From IMG/VR virus record IMGVR_UViG_3300048838_000198, positions 1 to 42,319 of that record: 42,319 nt of DNA; one strand, 5' to 3'. Below, in pieces: positions 1 through 6,359 of the stretch (its first letter is position 1; each line of letters opens with the position of its first letter). The position numbers and the translations under genes were made by a program. This DNA is from a virus. A model generated the notes under the pieces. That model worked only from the letters and a program-made list of their open reading frames with translations. It made no database searches and was not told the origin of the DNA.

Positions 1-127
1 ATTGCTTGCCCCTATATATTGACAATCCGGCTTTCCTGGTCTTATCTGTAGCTGTGTAGCTATCAAGTCCTAAGCTAAGCCAGGATATTACATATCTGGG
101 GTTTCCGTTTACATCATTATTGACTCT
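1..127. repeat. Terminal direct repeat, left copy (assembly overlap)
   Basis: These 127 bases are identical to the last 127 bases of the window. The length equals a commonly used largest de Bruijn k-mer, so this is best read as the overlap left when a circular or circularly permuted genome is assembled, not as a biological terminal repeat. A reading frame on the minus strand continues correctly through the join, which supports circular closure. Confidence 0.95.
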
Positions 128-169
128 GTACACCTCAACATTATGTTTTTTATTAAGTATTACAGTCAT
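1..169 (-). CDS. Small hypothetical protein, 5' part (gene crosses the join)
   Basis: The first 56 codons of an 82-codon gene lie here; the rest is at 42113-42192 on the circle. The protein starts MTVILNKKHNVEVYRVNNDV and is soluble, with no recognised domain. A segment around WLSLGLDSYTATDKTRKAG looks like a compact alpha/beta fold, but no family could be assigned. The start is set by an ATG placed directly after the stop of the neighbouring gene, in the sequence GAGAAATAGTATG, the same stop-start arrangement used by its neighbours. It belongs to the early-type minus-strand operon. Confidence 0.75.
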   Translation of the reverse strand, partial: MTVILNKKHNVEVYRVNNDVNGNPRYVISWLSLGLDSYTATDKTRKAGLSIYRGKQ

Positions 170-170
170 A

Positions 171-377
171 CTATTTCTCCATAGGGTAAAATTTAATAAT
201 ATTCTTCTCATATGTACCACAACCATCATTGAGAGGTTGAATACTTGCTAATTCAACAGCTGTATTATGTGTCTCCTCAGATACTAGTCTCATATAATGT
301 TTATATGCTTGCTTGTATGTTTTATAGTTAAAATCCACAACGCCGCATATATTGGTAAAATAGACTCTATAGATCAT
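171..377 (-). CDS. Small hypothetical protein (68 aa)
   Basis: The protein begins MIYRVYFTNICGVVDFNYKT and shows no recognised domain. The ATG at 377 is preferred over an in-frame upstream ATG because it sits in the repeated cassette GAGGGTAAATAGTATG, which supplies a GAGG ribosome-binding site, the stop TAG of the upstream gene and the next ATG. It is one gene of the tightly packed minus-strand block reading toward the join. Function unknown; the arrangement suggests an early accessory or host-takeover protein. Confidence 0.7.
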   Translation of the reverse strand: MIYRVYFTNICGVVDFNYKTYKQAYKHYMRLVSEETHNTAVELASIQPLNDGCGTYEKNIIKFYPMEK

Positions 378-378
378 A

Positions 379-576
379 CTATTTACCCTCATTTTTTAAT
401 TGATATTGATATATAAACTTTAAAACGTCCTGATATTGATTTAAGCTATTAACTATATCTCTATAATAAATAGTATCTTCAAGAGTAAACCCATCAGCGT
501 CTACAATTTTAGCGTGGGTTTGACTAGCAAATTTATATAAAATAGCTTTTTTATTGTTTCCTATGTTTATAGTCAT
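379..576 (-). CDS. Small hypothetical protein (65 aa)
   Basis: The protein (MTINIGNNKKAILYKFASQT...) has no recognised domain and ends in NEGK, whose codons form part of the recurrent stop-start cassette. Its own start follows the sequence GAGGGTAAATAATATG, giving a clear GAGG ribosome-binding site about eight bases upstream. It is co-transcribed with the neighbouring minus-strand genes. Confidence 0.7.
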   Translation of the reverse strand: MTINIGNNKKAILYKFASQTHAKIVDADGFTLEDTIYYRDIVNSLNQYQDVLKFIYQYQLKNEGK

Positions 577-577
577 A

Positions 578-829
578 TTATTTACCCTCTAATAAATTGA
601 TAAAATTGCTGACTTCACAATCCTCTTCTAGATAACGGGCAAGTTTGCCTATAAACCCATAGCCAGTATCAGCCTTGATTGCTTTGTCTATGTTTTTGTC
701 ATCCATTGGGACTACTAAATAGCCATGCCCTGCGGTGGTGATAAATTCATAGCCTGGTTCAATAACCGCTGAATATTGGCATTTATCGTACGGCTTCAAT
801 CTGTTGAACTCTTGCATGTATTTATTCAT
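578..829 (-). CDS. Small hypothetical protein (83 aa)
   Basis: The protein starts MNKYMQEFNRLKPYDKCQYS and ends LLEGK. An upstream in-frame ATG at 865 exists, but it would overlap the preceding gene by 35 bases; the ATG at 829 directly follows GGAGGGTAAATAGT, so it is the better start. No domain recognised. Part of the minus-strand small-gene operon. Confidence 0.7.
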   Translation of the reverse strand: MNKYMQEFNRLKPYDKCQYSAVIEPGYEFITTAGHGYLVVPMDDKNIDKAIKADTGYGFIGKLARYLEEDCEVSNFINLLEGK

Positions 830-830
830 A

Positions 831-953
831 CTATTTACCCTCCAATAACTCATTGATAATCTCATCAGCTATATCAGCTTCAATAGCTTCAATAGCTTGT
901 AACTCTTGAGTATATTCTTCTGGCTCAAGCATCCAGTAAGTGAAATCTTGCAT
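831..953 (-). CDS. Acidic 40-aa protein, first gene of the minus-strand operon
   Basis: This short frame (MQDFTYWMLEPEEYTQELQA..., ending LLEGK) is very acidic and probably helical. It is supported by a strong Shine-Dalgarno (GGGGGAACT before ATG), by its position as first gene behind a good promoter at 983-1012, and by its exact stop-start coupling with the next gene. Its small size and acidity would suit a small inhibitor or DNA-mimic type protein, but that is only inference. Confidence 0.65.
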   Translation of the reverse strand: MQDFTYWMLEPEEYTQELQAIEAIEADIADEIINELLEGK

Positions 954-982
954 AGTTCCCCCGAACTAATTAATATACGTGT

Positions 983-1012
983 ATAATATCATATATATAT
1001 TATGTATGTCAA
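983..1012 (-). promoter_or_regulatory. Sigma70-type promoter for the minus-strand operon
   Basis: Read on the minus strand, a perfect -35 box TTGACA (1012-1007) is followed after 18 bases by TATTAT (988-983) in a very AT-rich spacer. Transcription would start near 976 and give a roughly 23-base leader carrying GGGGGA ahead of the ATG at 953. Confidence 0.75.
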
Positions 1013-1032
1013 GCATAACATTACCTCAAGTG

Positions 1033-1061
1033 TTGAGAATGTGCAAGGGTTGCGATATAAT
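1033..1061 (+). promoter_or_regulatory. Promoter of terS, predicted leaderless
   Basis: TTGAGA (1033-1038), a 17-base spacer and a perfect TATAAT (1056-1061) are followed by only six bases before the ATG at 1068. The expected +1 is the A of the ATG. There is no usable Shine-Dalgarno spacing (AGGA lies two bases from the ATG). This points to a leaderless transcript. Confidence 0.75.
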
Positions 1062-1067
1062 AGGACC

Positions 1068-1517
1068 ATGGACAAGCCAACTTCTAAAGCTAAAATATAC
1101 AACAAGGCCAAAACCCGCTCTAATAGTGTTAAATCTCTTCAAATACCGCAATCCGATTTACTACCGCACCTAAAAGCAATTACAAACCCTAAAAAAAGGC
1201 ACTTTTTAGAGATTTACTATATATGTGATGGCAACATAACCAAAGCATGTAAGGCTAGTAAGATCAGCCGACCTACTTTCTATCACTGGCGGGCCAATGA
1301 CAAGCTCTTCAAAGAATACCTTAATGAGAAGCAAGAACAGTTAAATGATGAGATGAAGCAAACACTAATTGATCGGGCAAGAGATCAAACCGGTAAAACT
1401 GAGCTTATATTCTACCTGAAGAACAGACACCCTGAATTCCAAGCTCATAAGGAAACATTTGCCGTAGAAGGTAAACAGGGAGAGAATACAGTAAGATTCG
1501 TATTAAGCCGGGGTTAA
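1068..1517 (+). CDS. terS: Terminase small subunit
   Basis: TerS binds phage DNA at the packaging start and loads the large subunit. The 149-residue protein has a basic N-terminus followed by a helix-turn-helix (about residues 40-70, with NITKACKASKISRPTFYHW), as in the phBC6A51-type homeodomain small terminases, then a helical region ending in a segment (TGKTELIFYLKNRHPEF) typical of that family. The ATG at 1068 is chosen because the promoter -10 lies six bases upstream; the in-frame ATG at 1002 lies before the -35 box. It is divergent from the minus-strand operon and is followed by about 410 bases of non-coding DNA before the next promoter. Family assignment is firm; the exact DNA target is unknown. 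Confidence 0.88.
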   Translation: MDKPTSKAKIYNKAKTRSNSVKSLQIPQSDLLPHLKAITNPKKRHFLEIYYICDGNITKACKASKISRPTFYHWRANDKLFKEYLNEKQEQLNDEMKQTLIDRARDQTGKTELIFYLKNRHPEFQAHKETFAVEGKQGENTVRFVLSRG

Positions 1518-1928
1518 AACCCGCTAAACTTCAGTAACAAGATAAAACCCTCATATCATTATAAGAAAAGATCTATCAATAACATAGTGCAATACATTGC
1601 AGATTGTGCAAGCCCTGCCTACTTAATGGAATCAAGAAACAATAAGTAACTAAGTAATAAGGATGGGAAACAAAGAAGTGTAAGGATTGTAAACCCTAGG
1701 AGCATGGGCAATCTCATATCTTAAACACTTAATACATAAACAAACACCTCAAGACCGCAGACCATGCACCAGAGGAGCTACAAGCACCCTAGAACGTGTA
1801 CACAAGCAACCAAGCACTAGAGGTAGAGGGGTACCGGGTAGCCCCCCTATATAGGTTCGGATCCCCCTGGTGCTATATATAATAGGAAGGGGATGCCTCC
1901 AAGTATATGCAATAGGCCACATAAGTTA
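1518..1928 (+). other. Non-coding region with a GC-rich structured element (candidate packaging site or RNA)
   Basis: No convincing gene is present in these 411 bases between terS and the next promoter. The right part holds a dense GC-rich element in AT-rich surroundings. An outer stem pairs 1813-1823 with 1864-1874 (AGCACTAG with CTGGTGCT, one G-T pair, then GG/CC after a mismatch). Inside it are a hairpin at 1826-1846 (GGGGTAC and GTAGCCCC) and the perfect palindrome CCTATATAGG (1846-1855). Its position beside terS makes a cos/pac site a natural candidate; a structured RNA is the alternative. It resembles a tRNA superficially (seven-pair acceptor-like stem, GGTTCGGATCC) but is only 62 bases and lacks a proper T stem and anticodon arm. 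Confidence 0.5.
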
Positions 1929-1957
1929 TTGACATTATGGTTAAGTTTATTTATGCT
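1929..1957 (+). promoter_or_regulatory. Promoter of the ribbon-helix-helix gene, predicted leaderless
   Basis: A perfect TTGACA (1929-1934), 17-base spacer and TATGCT (1952-1957) are followed by six bases and then the ATG at 1964. The geometry matches the promoter of terS exactly, again with no Shine-Dalgarno. Confidence 0.75.
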
Positions 1958-1963
1958 ATGTGT

Positions 1964-2356
1964 ATGGATAACACACACAAGATGGTAAGACTAAGCACAA
2001 CCATACCAGAATATGTTAAAGAAAGGCTGGAAGAAATACGGAAATTAAGGGGATATCCCTCAACTAGCAGGGCTATAGAGTCTCTAGTAATGGAAGATAG
2101 TATAAGTAGGCGTATAGATGCCTTAATTAGTGTCATTGAGGGTAAACAAACGCATGGAGAACACATACAAGATAAGAAGCCACAAGTATTAGTGGGATTA
2201 TGTGCTAAGTATTGCAGTAAAGAGAAACAGAATGTGGTGGCTACCCGCTACACTGACAAAGATGATAATATTATGGAAGAGTTACTTTGTAAGAAACACT
2301 TAATGGAGCTTATACAGTATCAGAAAAACAATGGTGGAAAACTAGAATATGTCTAA
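1964..2356 (+). CDS. Ribbon-helix-helix DNA-binding protein with C-terminal zinc-binding segment
   Basis: Residues 6-45 (KMVRLSTTIPEYVKERLEEI, then helix-turn-helix-like STSRAIESLV) have the form of a MetJ/Arc-type ribbon-helix-helix domain, known as a dimeric DNA binder. The C-terminal half contains cysteines in CAKYC and CKKH patterns that could bind zinc. The longer frame from 1937 would begin inside the promoter spacer, so ATG 1964 is used (130 aa). It overlaps the terL start by eight bases, so it is coupled to packaging genes. A role as regulator of late genes or as a packaging-site binding protein is inference. Confidence 0.65.
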   Translation: MDNTHKMVRLSTTIPEYVKERLEEIRKLRGYPSTSRAIESLVMEDSISRRIDALISVIEGKQTHGEHIQDKKPQVLVGLCAKYCSKEKQNVVATRYTDKDDNIMEELLCKKHLMELIQYQKNNGGKLEYV

Positions 2357-3677
2357 AGTTGCCCTAAACGTATTCGCCCCCAGCAAGCCCCATGCTAAAC
2401 AAGTGGAGGTGCTTAAAGCTTTAGATGAAGGTCAGAGATGGGTGCTAATTAGAGCAGGTAGGAAGTTTAGAAAAACCAGTTTGATGGTGAGCTGGCTTAC
2501 CGAGATGGCACTTAAGACGAAGCTGACCTGTCCATATATTGCCCCCAGTAGAATACAGGCAAAGAACATTACCTGGAATGACCATATTGCTAGACTTCTC
2601 TATCATTTTAAAGAAATAGGCTTTCCGTATAAGAAGAATGAGTTGGAGTTAAGCGTGACTTTTCCACAGTTTTCCGATAATGGGAGAATTAGCTGGGATG
2701 GGGGTAGAATCCAACTGTTCGGAGTAGAGAATGAAGAAGGTTTAAGAGGAATTTCTAACTGGGGAGCTGTAGGGATGGATGAGTATGATGACTGGGGAGA
2801 AGATATTTGGCCTTTGATTATCAGACCTAATCTAAGTACCAACCTAGCCCCCGCCATGGTATCTGGGACTCCCAAAGGGTATAGGAATTTGTACAAAATG
2901 GAGCAGGGTGGATTGTTTAAGGCATTTCACTTTACCTCTCACGATAATCCCGATCTTGATAGGGAAGAGTTAGAAACGATGGAGGCTGAATACAAGAGCA
3001 TGGGGATGGACTATTATAGACAGGAGATTCTGGCAGAGTATGTCAGGCCTTATGGTGTTGTGTATGAAGAGTGGCCCGATGATAATTATAAAACCTTTGA
3101 CTACGATCCCTTCCTACCCCTACATGTGGCGATGGACTTTGGAGTTAATGACCCCACTGCTATTATTTGGATACAGCCCGCTAATGGAGAATTTAGGGTG
3201 GTGGATTATTATGAACAGTCTGAGGCCAACATTTCCCACTTTGTTCAGGTAATACGCAGTAAGCCATATAAGAAGCCTGATCTGTTTTGTGGAGATGCTG
3301 CCGGGAAAGCCAGAAGTATCACCACCAACACCTCACCCATAGAGGAATACTCTAAACATGGAATACATATTAGAACTAAGGATGGATTACAGATACCCGA
3401 TCAGATTAGAATAACCCACAAGTACATTACTAGCTTATTTTTAAATGATAAAAAGACAGAACGTTTAAAAGAATGCCTGCTCAATTACAAATATCCTCAG
3501 AAAAAAAGTACCCTGACTAATCAATCTAATGAGATACCCCTGCACGACGAGTGGAGTCATGGGTGTCGTGCTTTGGAATACTACTTTGCTAATATAGGGG
3601 GTGGTGGGATATTAAAGGATCACAGAGTTTCAGCCCTACAAAATACTCAAATGAAAACGAAATGGCAAATCGGGTAG
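2349..3677 (+). CDS. terL: Terminase large subunit (ATPase-nuclease)
   Basis: TerL drives DNA into the procapsid and cuts the concatemer. The 442-residue protein has a Walker A region at residues 36-43 (AGRKFRKT), Walker B acidic pair at 144-145 (VGMDEYD), the coupling motif SGTPKG at 172-177, and a C-terminal RNase H-like nuclease with acidic residues D263 (AMDFGVND), D316 (FCGDAAG) and D400 (HDEWSHG). Length fits the family. The Walker A has Arg where a Gly normally precedes the Lys-Thr, an oddity discussed in the findings. The start overlaps the preceding gene by eight bases. Confidence 0.93.
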   Translation: MSKVALNVFAPSKPHAKQVEVLKALDEGQRWVLIRAGRKFRKTSLMVSWLTEMALKTKLTCPYIAPSRIQAKNITWNDHIARLLYHFKEIGFPYKKNELELSVTFPQFSDNGRISWDGGRIQLFGVENEEGLRGISNWGAVGMDEYDDWGEDIWPLIIRPNLSTNLAPAMVSGTPKGYRNLYKMEQGGLFKAFHFTSHDNPDLDREELETMEAEYKSMGMDYYRQEILAEYVRPYGVVYEEWPDDNYKTFDYDPFLPLHVAMDFGVNDPTAIIWIQPANGEFRVVDYYEQSEANISHFVQVIRSKPYKKPDLFCGDAAGKARSITTNTSPIEEYSKHGIHIRTKDGLQIPDQIRITHKYITSLFLNDKKTERLKECLLNYKYPQKKSTLTNQSNEIPLHDEWSHGCRALEYYFANIGGGGILKDHRVSALQNTQMKTKWQIG

Positions 3678-3940
3678 AAATAAATAAAAGAATGTATGGT
3701 TGGTCTAAGTATGGTGGTGGAATGTATGGAATGGTTAAAGGGGAGAGCGATTGGTTTTGCCAGTCGTGTGGGTCTAAACAAGCCAAGGAGATGGCTCAGT
3801 ATATGATCCCTATAGATATTTTTAAAAGGGATTACATTAGAGTGTGTGGTATTTGCAAACATGTACAACTTAGACATAAACTAAATTATCGTCAATTATG
3901 TTTTAGATTTAGAGTAAGGGAGATTCATGAAAAAAAGTAA
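3662..3940 (+). CDS. Small zinc-ribbon protein between terL and portal
   Basis: The 92-residue basic protein carries two CxxC pairs (CQSC near residue 33 and CGIC near residue 62), spaced as in a zinc ribbon. It overlaps the terL end by 16 bases and the portal start by 14, so the three are translated together. No good Shine-Dalgarno precedes it, consistent with coupling to terL. Function unknown; nucleic-acid binding is plausible from the fold and charge. Confidence 0.65.
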   Translation: MANRVEINKRMYGWSKYGGGMYGMVKGESDWFCQSCGSKQAKEMAQYMIPIDIFKRDYIRVCGICKHVQLRHKLNYRQLCFRFRVREIHEKK

Positions 3941-5912
3941 AGCATTTAAGCAAGATGAAAGCATAATTACCGAATTGCAGGAGCATTACCAGGCTTGGAC
4001 AGACGATAATAAAAAAAGACAAACTAGAGTTAATGGCTGGAATGATATTACCGATGCCTACTATGGGAAACTTCCGGATAATTGGCCTTTCATGAGCCGG
4101 ACTGTTGACCCTAGATTAAGAACTTCTATTGTTGAGAAGAATGCCCGCCTATTAAATAAGACATTAAGGGGTAAATTAGGCCCAAGAGAGGGCGGAGATG
4201 TGGCTGGATCAATTATTAACAACGCAGTAATTGACTATCAGTGGGATAGAGCCAAGTTTGGTGGCACAATGCAGGAGAAATTAAGCGAATGTGATATAGA
4301 TTCACGCCTTTACCAGTCTAAATTTGTCTATGTGTACTGGAAAACAGATAAAAACAAGAAAAAACAGATCCTTTTTGATGGAAACGAGATGATGCCCCTG
4401 GATATTCGTGATTGTGGATTGGATTACAACGCCAAAAGTATAGATGATGCCAATTGGTTCCAGTGGAGAAGGTGGATTACCTACGAAGATTTAGAAAAGA
4501 TGAACCTTAAGAACTTCTCTGAGCTTAAAAAGAGAATAAAAGATCCTAAATTCATTAACCAAGACAGAAGAGATACTGAATGGCAGTCTAGATTGAAGAA
4601 TATTAAGGGTTTAGAAGATAGAATGGGTCGTGATAAAGCCTTCCCGGTCTTAGAGTTGGTAATTGAGTTTAGAAAAGACGAATTCTACTACTTCTTGCCG
4701 GATATGAACCTTATCTTGGATGATATGGATAACCCCTACGAACACAATATGATTCCTATTAGACAATTAAGATACTTCCCTGTTCAGGATGATAATTTAG
4801 GTGAGTCAGAGGTTGAGCCAGTCCTTCCCCTGTGGAGAGCTATTCAGGCCACCCTTTGTTCATTCATGGATGAGGTTATTATAAAGATGAGACCACCGCT
4901 TAAGGTGGTTGAGGGTCAAGCTAGAGCTGAAACAATAGTATGGAGTCCAGAAGCTCAGTGGTTGGTTGACAATCCGAATGCAATTACTGAAATGGCGGGA
5001 TCAGGAGAAGCGGTAAGATACTTCACTAATTCATATCCAGCCCTTATTTCAGCTTTCAATATCGCCATGGGTGATCTTTCTCAAAATACTTCTAATATAG
5101 ATCCACTGGCTGCCGATAAGACTGCTACTGAGGTTAAAGCAATTCAAAGGCAACAAAATGCTAGGGATGAGAAGAACCAACAAACTCTAGCAGAGTTTAT
5201 TAAGGGTATTGTGATGATGTGGCTTTCCAACAATCGCCAATATCTATTCAGAGATCCTGCAAAGAGCGAACACATCTTAAAGATACTAGGTGAAGAGAAA
5301 TATAGAGAATTCCAACAGCTTGGTATGGATGAGATGATTATGACCGATGAGGCTACTCAACAGATTGCTGACATTGTTACTCAGATGACTGAATCAGGGA
5401 TTGATGTTACTGATGACCAGATAGCCAACATGACCGATGCGGTTAAGATACCCAAGTATCCAGTATTGGAAAACCCCAATGAGAAGCACATTGATAAGGT
5501 TGTTATTAAGCCCAAGATGAAACTTGATGAAACAGGACAACTGGCAGAGTTATCAGTAGTACCACAGGATCTAACTGGAGAGTATGATTACATACCAGAC
5601 GTTAAATCAATGGAGGCCGGAGCTGGTGAGGCTATGTCCTTTGCTAGAAACCAACTAATCAATCAGGTACAATCTCCTACAATGATTAACGCCCTTCAAA
5701 CTCAAGGGTGGATGCCTAAGTTTAAAGAATTATTAGTTGCCTCATTTGAGGAGGAAGGACTTAAAGATGCCCAACGATTCTTTGAAAAAGTACAACCTGG
5801 AGCAGATGGAGCTGCAGAAGGCTCTGGCTTACCTGGCAGGCCTACCGGAGTACAGCCATTACCTAAAGCCCCTACTCAAGAAAAGATTACACAACAAATG
5901 GCTCAATCCTAG
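3927..5912 (+). CDS. Portal protein
   Basis: Portal proteins form the dodecameric ring at the head vertex through which DNA passes and on which TerL and the neck assemble. This 661-residue protein lies directly behind terL and before the scaffold and capsid genes, has the size of P22/podovirus-type portals, and contains the expected mixture: an N-terminal helical part, a beta-rich wing (around residues 120-270), a long helix region with many Gln (about 395-440: KTATEVKAIQRQQNARDEKN) and a Gln/Pro-rich tail. Start ATG 3927 has a good AAGGGAG ribosome-binding site. Identification rests on order, length and this architecture rather than on a catalytic motif. Confidence 0.85.
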   Translation: MKKSKAFKQDESIITELQEHYQAWTDDNKKRQTRVNGWNDITDAYYGKLPDNWPFMSRTVDPRLRTSIVEKNARLLNKTLRGKLGPREGGDVAGSIINNAVIDYQWDRAKFGGTMQEKLSECDIDSRLYQSKFVYVYWKTDKNKKKQILFDGNEMMPLDIRDCGLDYNAKSIDDANWFQWRRWITYEDLEKMNLKNFSELKKRIKDPKFINQDRRDTEWQSRLKNIKGLEDRMGRDKAFPVLELVIEFRKDEFYYFLPDMNLILDDMDNPYEHNMIPIRQLRYFPVQDDNLGESEVEPVLPLWRAIQATLCSFMDEVIIKMRPPLKVVEGQARAETIVWSPEAQWLVDNPNAITEMAGSGEAVRYFTNSYPALISAFNIAMGDLSQNTSNIDPLAADKTATEVKAIQRQQNARDEKNQQTLAEFIKGIVMMWLSNNRQYLFRDPAKSEHILKILGEEKYREFQQLGMDEMIMTDEATQQIADIVTQMTESGIDVTDDQIANMTDAVKIPKYPVLENPNEKHIDKVVIKPKMKLDETGQLAELSVVPQDLTGEYDYIPDVKSMEAGAGEAMSFARNQLINQVQSPTMINALQTQGWMPKFKELLVASFEEEGLKDAQRFFEKVQPGADGAAEGSGLPGRPTGVQPLPKAPTQEKITQQMAQS

Positions 5913-6066
5913 CGACTACAAAACTCAAGAAGAGTTTTTACTAGCCTACAATGAAGAGCTTGGTTATGCTAGGGCGGTGAAAGATATTCTTAAGATGATT
6001 GATGATGCCTCTACTAGGGTAGAAGGTATTGCTAAATCAATGGAGCCAATCAAAAATGTCATATAA
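5767..6066 (+). CDS. Small helical protein overlapping the portal 3' end (99 aa)
   Basis: The ATG at 5767 is selected because it has the ribosome-binding site GAGGAAGGA (5751-5759) at ideal spacing; it therefore overlaps the portal gene by 146 bases in another frame. A shorter start at 5806 is possible. The downstream part beyond the portal (FLLAYNEELGYARAVKDILKMIDD) is a helical, charged protein. Similar small genes occur after portals in many podoviruses, but no function is assigned. Confidence 0.65.
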   Translation: MPNDSLKKYNLEQMELQKALAYLAGLPEYSHYLKPLLKKRLHNKWLNPSDYKTQEEFLLAYNEELGYARAVKDILKMIDDASTRVEGIAKSMEPIKNVI

Positions 6067-6259
6067 GCTTGAACCACTAGACTTTACCGAAGAGATTGAA
6101 GAGTTTGATGCTTTTAATGAGTCTAAGAAAATAGAGTTTAAGAAATGCTCTCACCGATGGGCTAAAATTGAGAACGGAGTTTTACGCTGTGATTGTGGTT
6201 CTTCTTGGGAGGGTGCTGGAATTCAACAGCTAGAAAAAATACTTCACGAACAGTCATAA
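6056..6259 (+). CDS. Small zinc-binding protein (67 aa)
   Basis: The protein begins MSYKLEPLDFTEEIEEFDAF (acidic) and has a C-terminal CSHRW...CDCG cluster that could bind one metal ion. GGAG lies ten bases before the ATG, and the start overlaps the previous gene end by 11 bases. No function recognised. It is the last gene before the promoter at 6262. Confidence 0.6.
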   Translation: MSYKLEPLDFTEEIEEFDAFNESKKIEFKKCSHRWAKIENGVLRCDCGSSWEGAGIQQLEKILHEQS

Positions 6260-6261
6260 AC

Positions 6262-6289
6262 TTGACAACCTCAAAACGATTTATATAGA
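6262..6289 (+). promoter_or_regulatory. Promoter of the scaffold-capsid unit, with 5' stem-loop
   Basis: A perfect TTGACA (6262-6267), 16-base spacer and TATAGA (6284-6289) predict a start near 6296. The leader then carries a six-pair hairpin, TAAGTC (6302-6307) with GACTTA (6317-6322), almost at the RNA 5' end; such hairpins are known to protect mRNA from 5'-end-dependent decay. This would give the scaffold and capsid extra, stable transcripts. Confidence 0.65.
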
Positions 6290-6359
6290 GTGCTATTAAC
6301 CTAAGTCTGATGCTCCGACTTAAAACACGAGCAAATATATTTGAAGGTTGAGGAGTTGT

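Noticed and set aside
1-127. Biological short terminal repeats as in T7-like phages
   Set aside because: The length equals a common assembler k-mer and the join lies inside an intact gene, which is unlikely for a true genome end.
1002-1067. Longer start of terS at 1002
   Set aside because: It lies upstream of the terS promoter and overlaps the divergent promoter; the extra residues are unlike a terminase N-terminus.
1509-1523. Terminator at the end of terS
   Set aside because: GGGTTAAAACCC forms only a short palindrome over the stop codon and no T-run follows.
1813-1875. A tRNA gene in the terS-terL gap
   Set aside because: The acceptor-like stem and a GGTTCGGATCC segment are suggestive, but the length is 62 bases, only two T-stem pairs form, the T-loop lacks the conserved A and there is no five-pair anticodon arm.
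1937-1963. Longer start of the ribbon-helix-helix gene at 1937
   Set aside because: This ATG lies in the spacer between the -35 and -10 boxes, so it could not be transcribed from that promoter; ATG 1964 sits at the expected +1.
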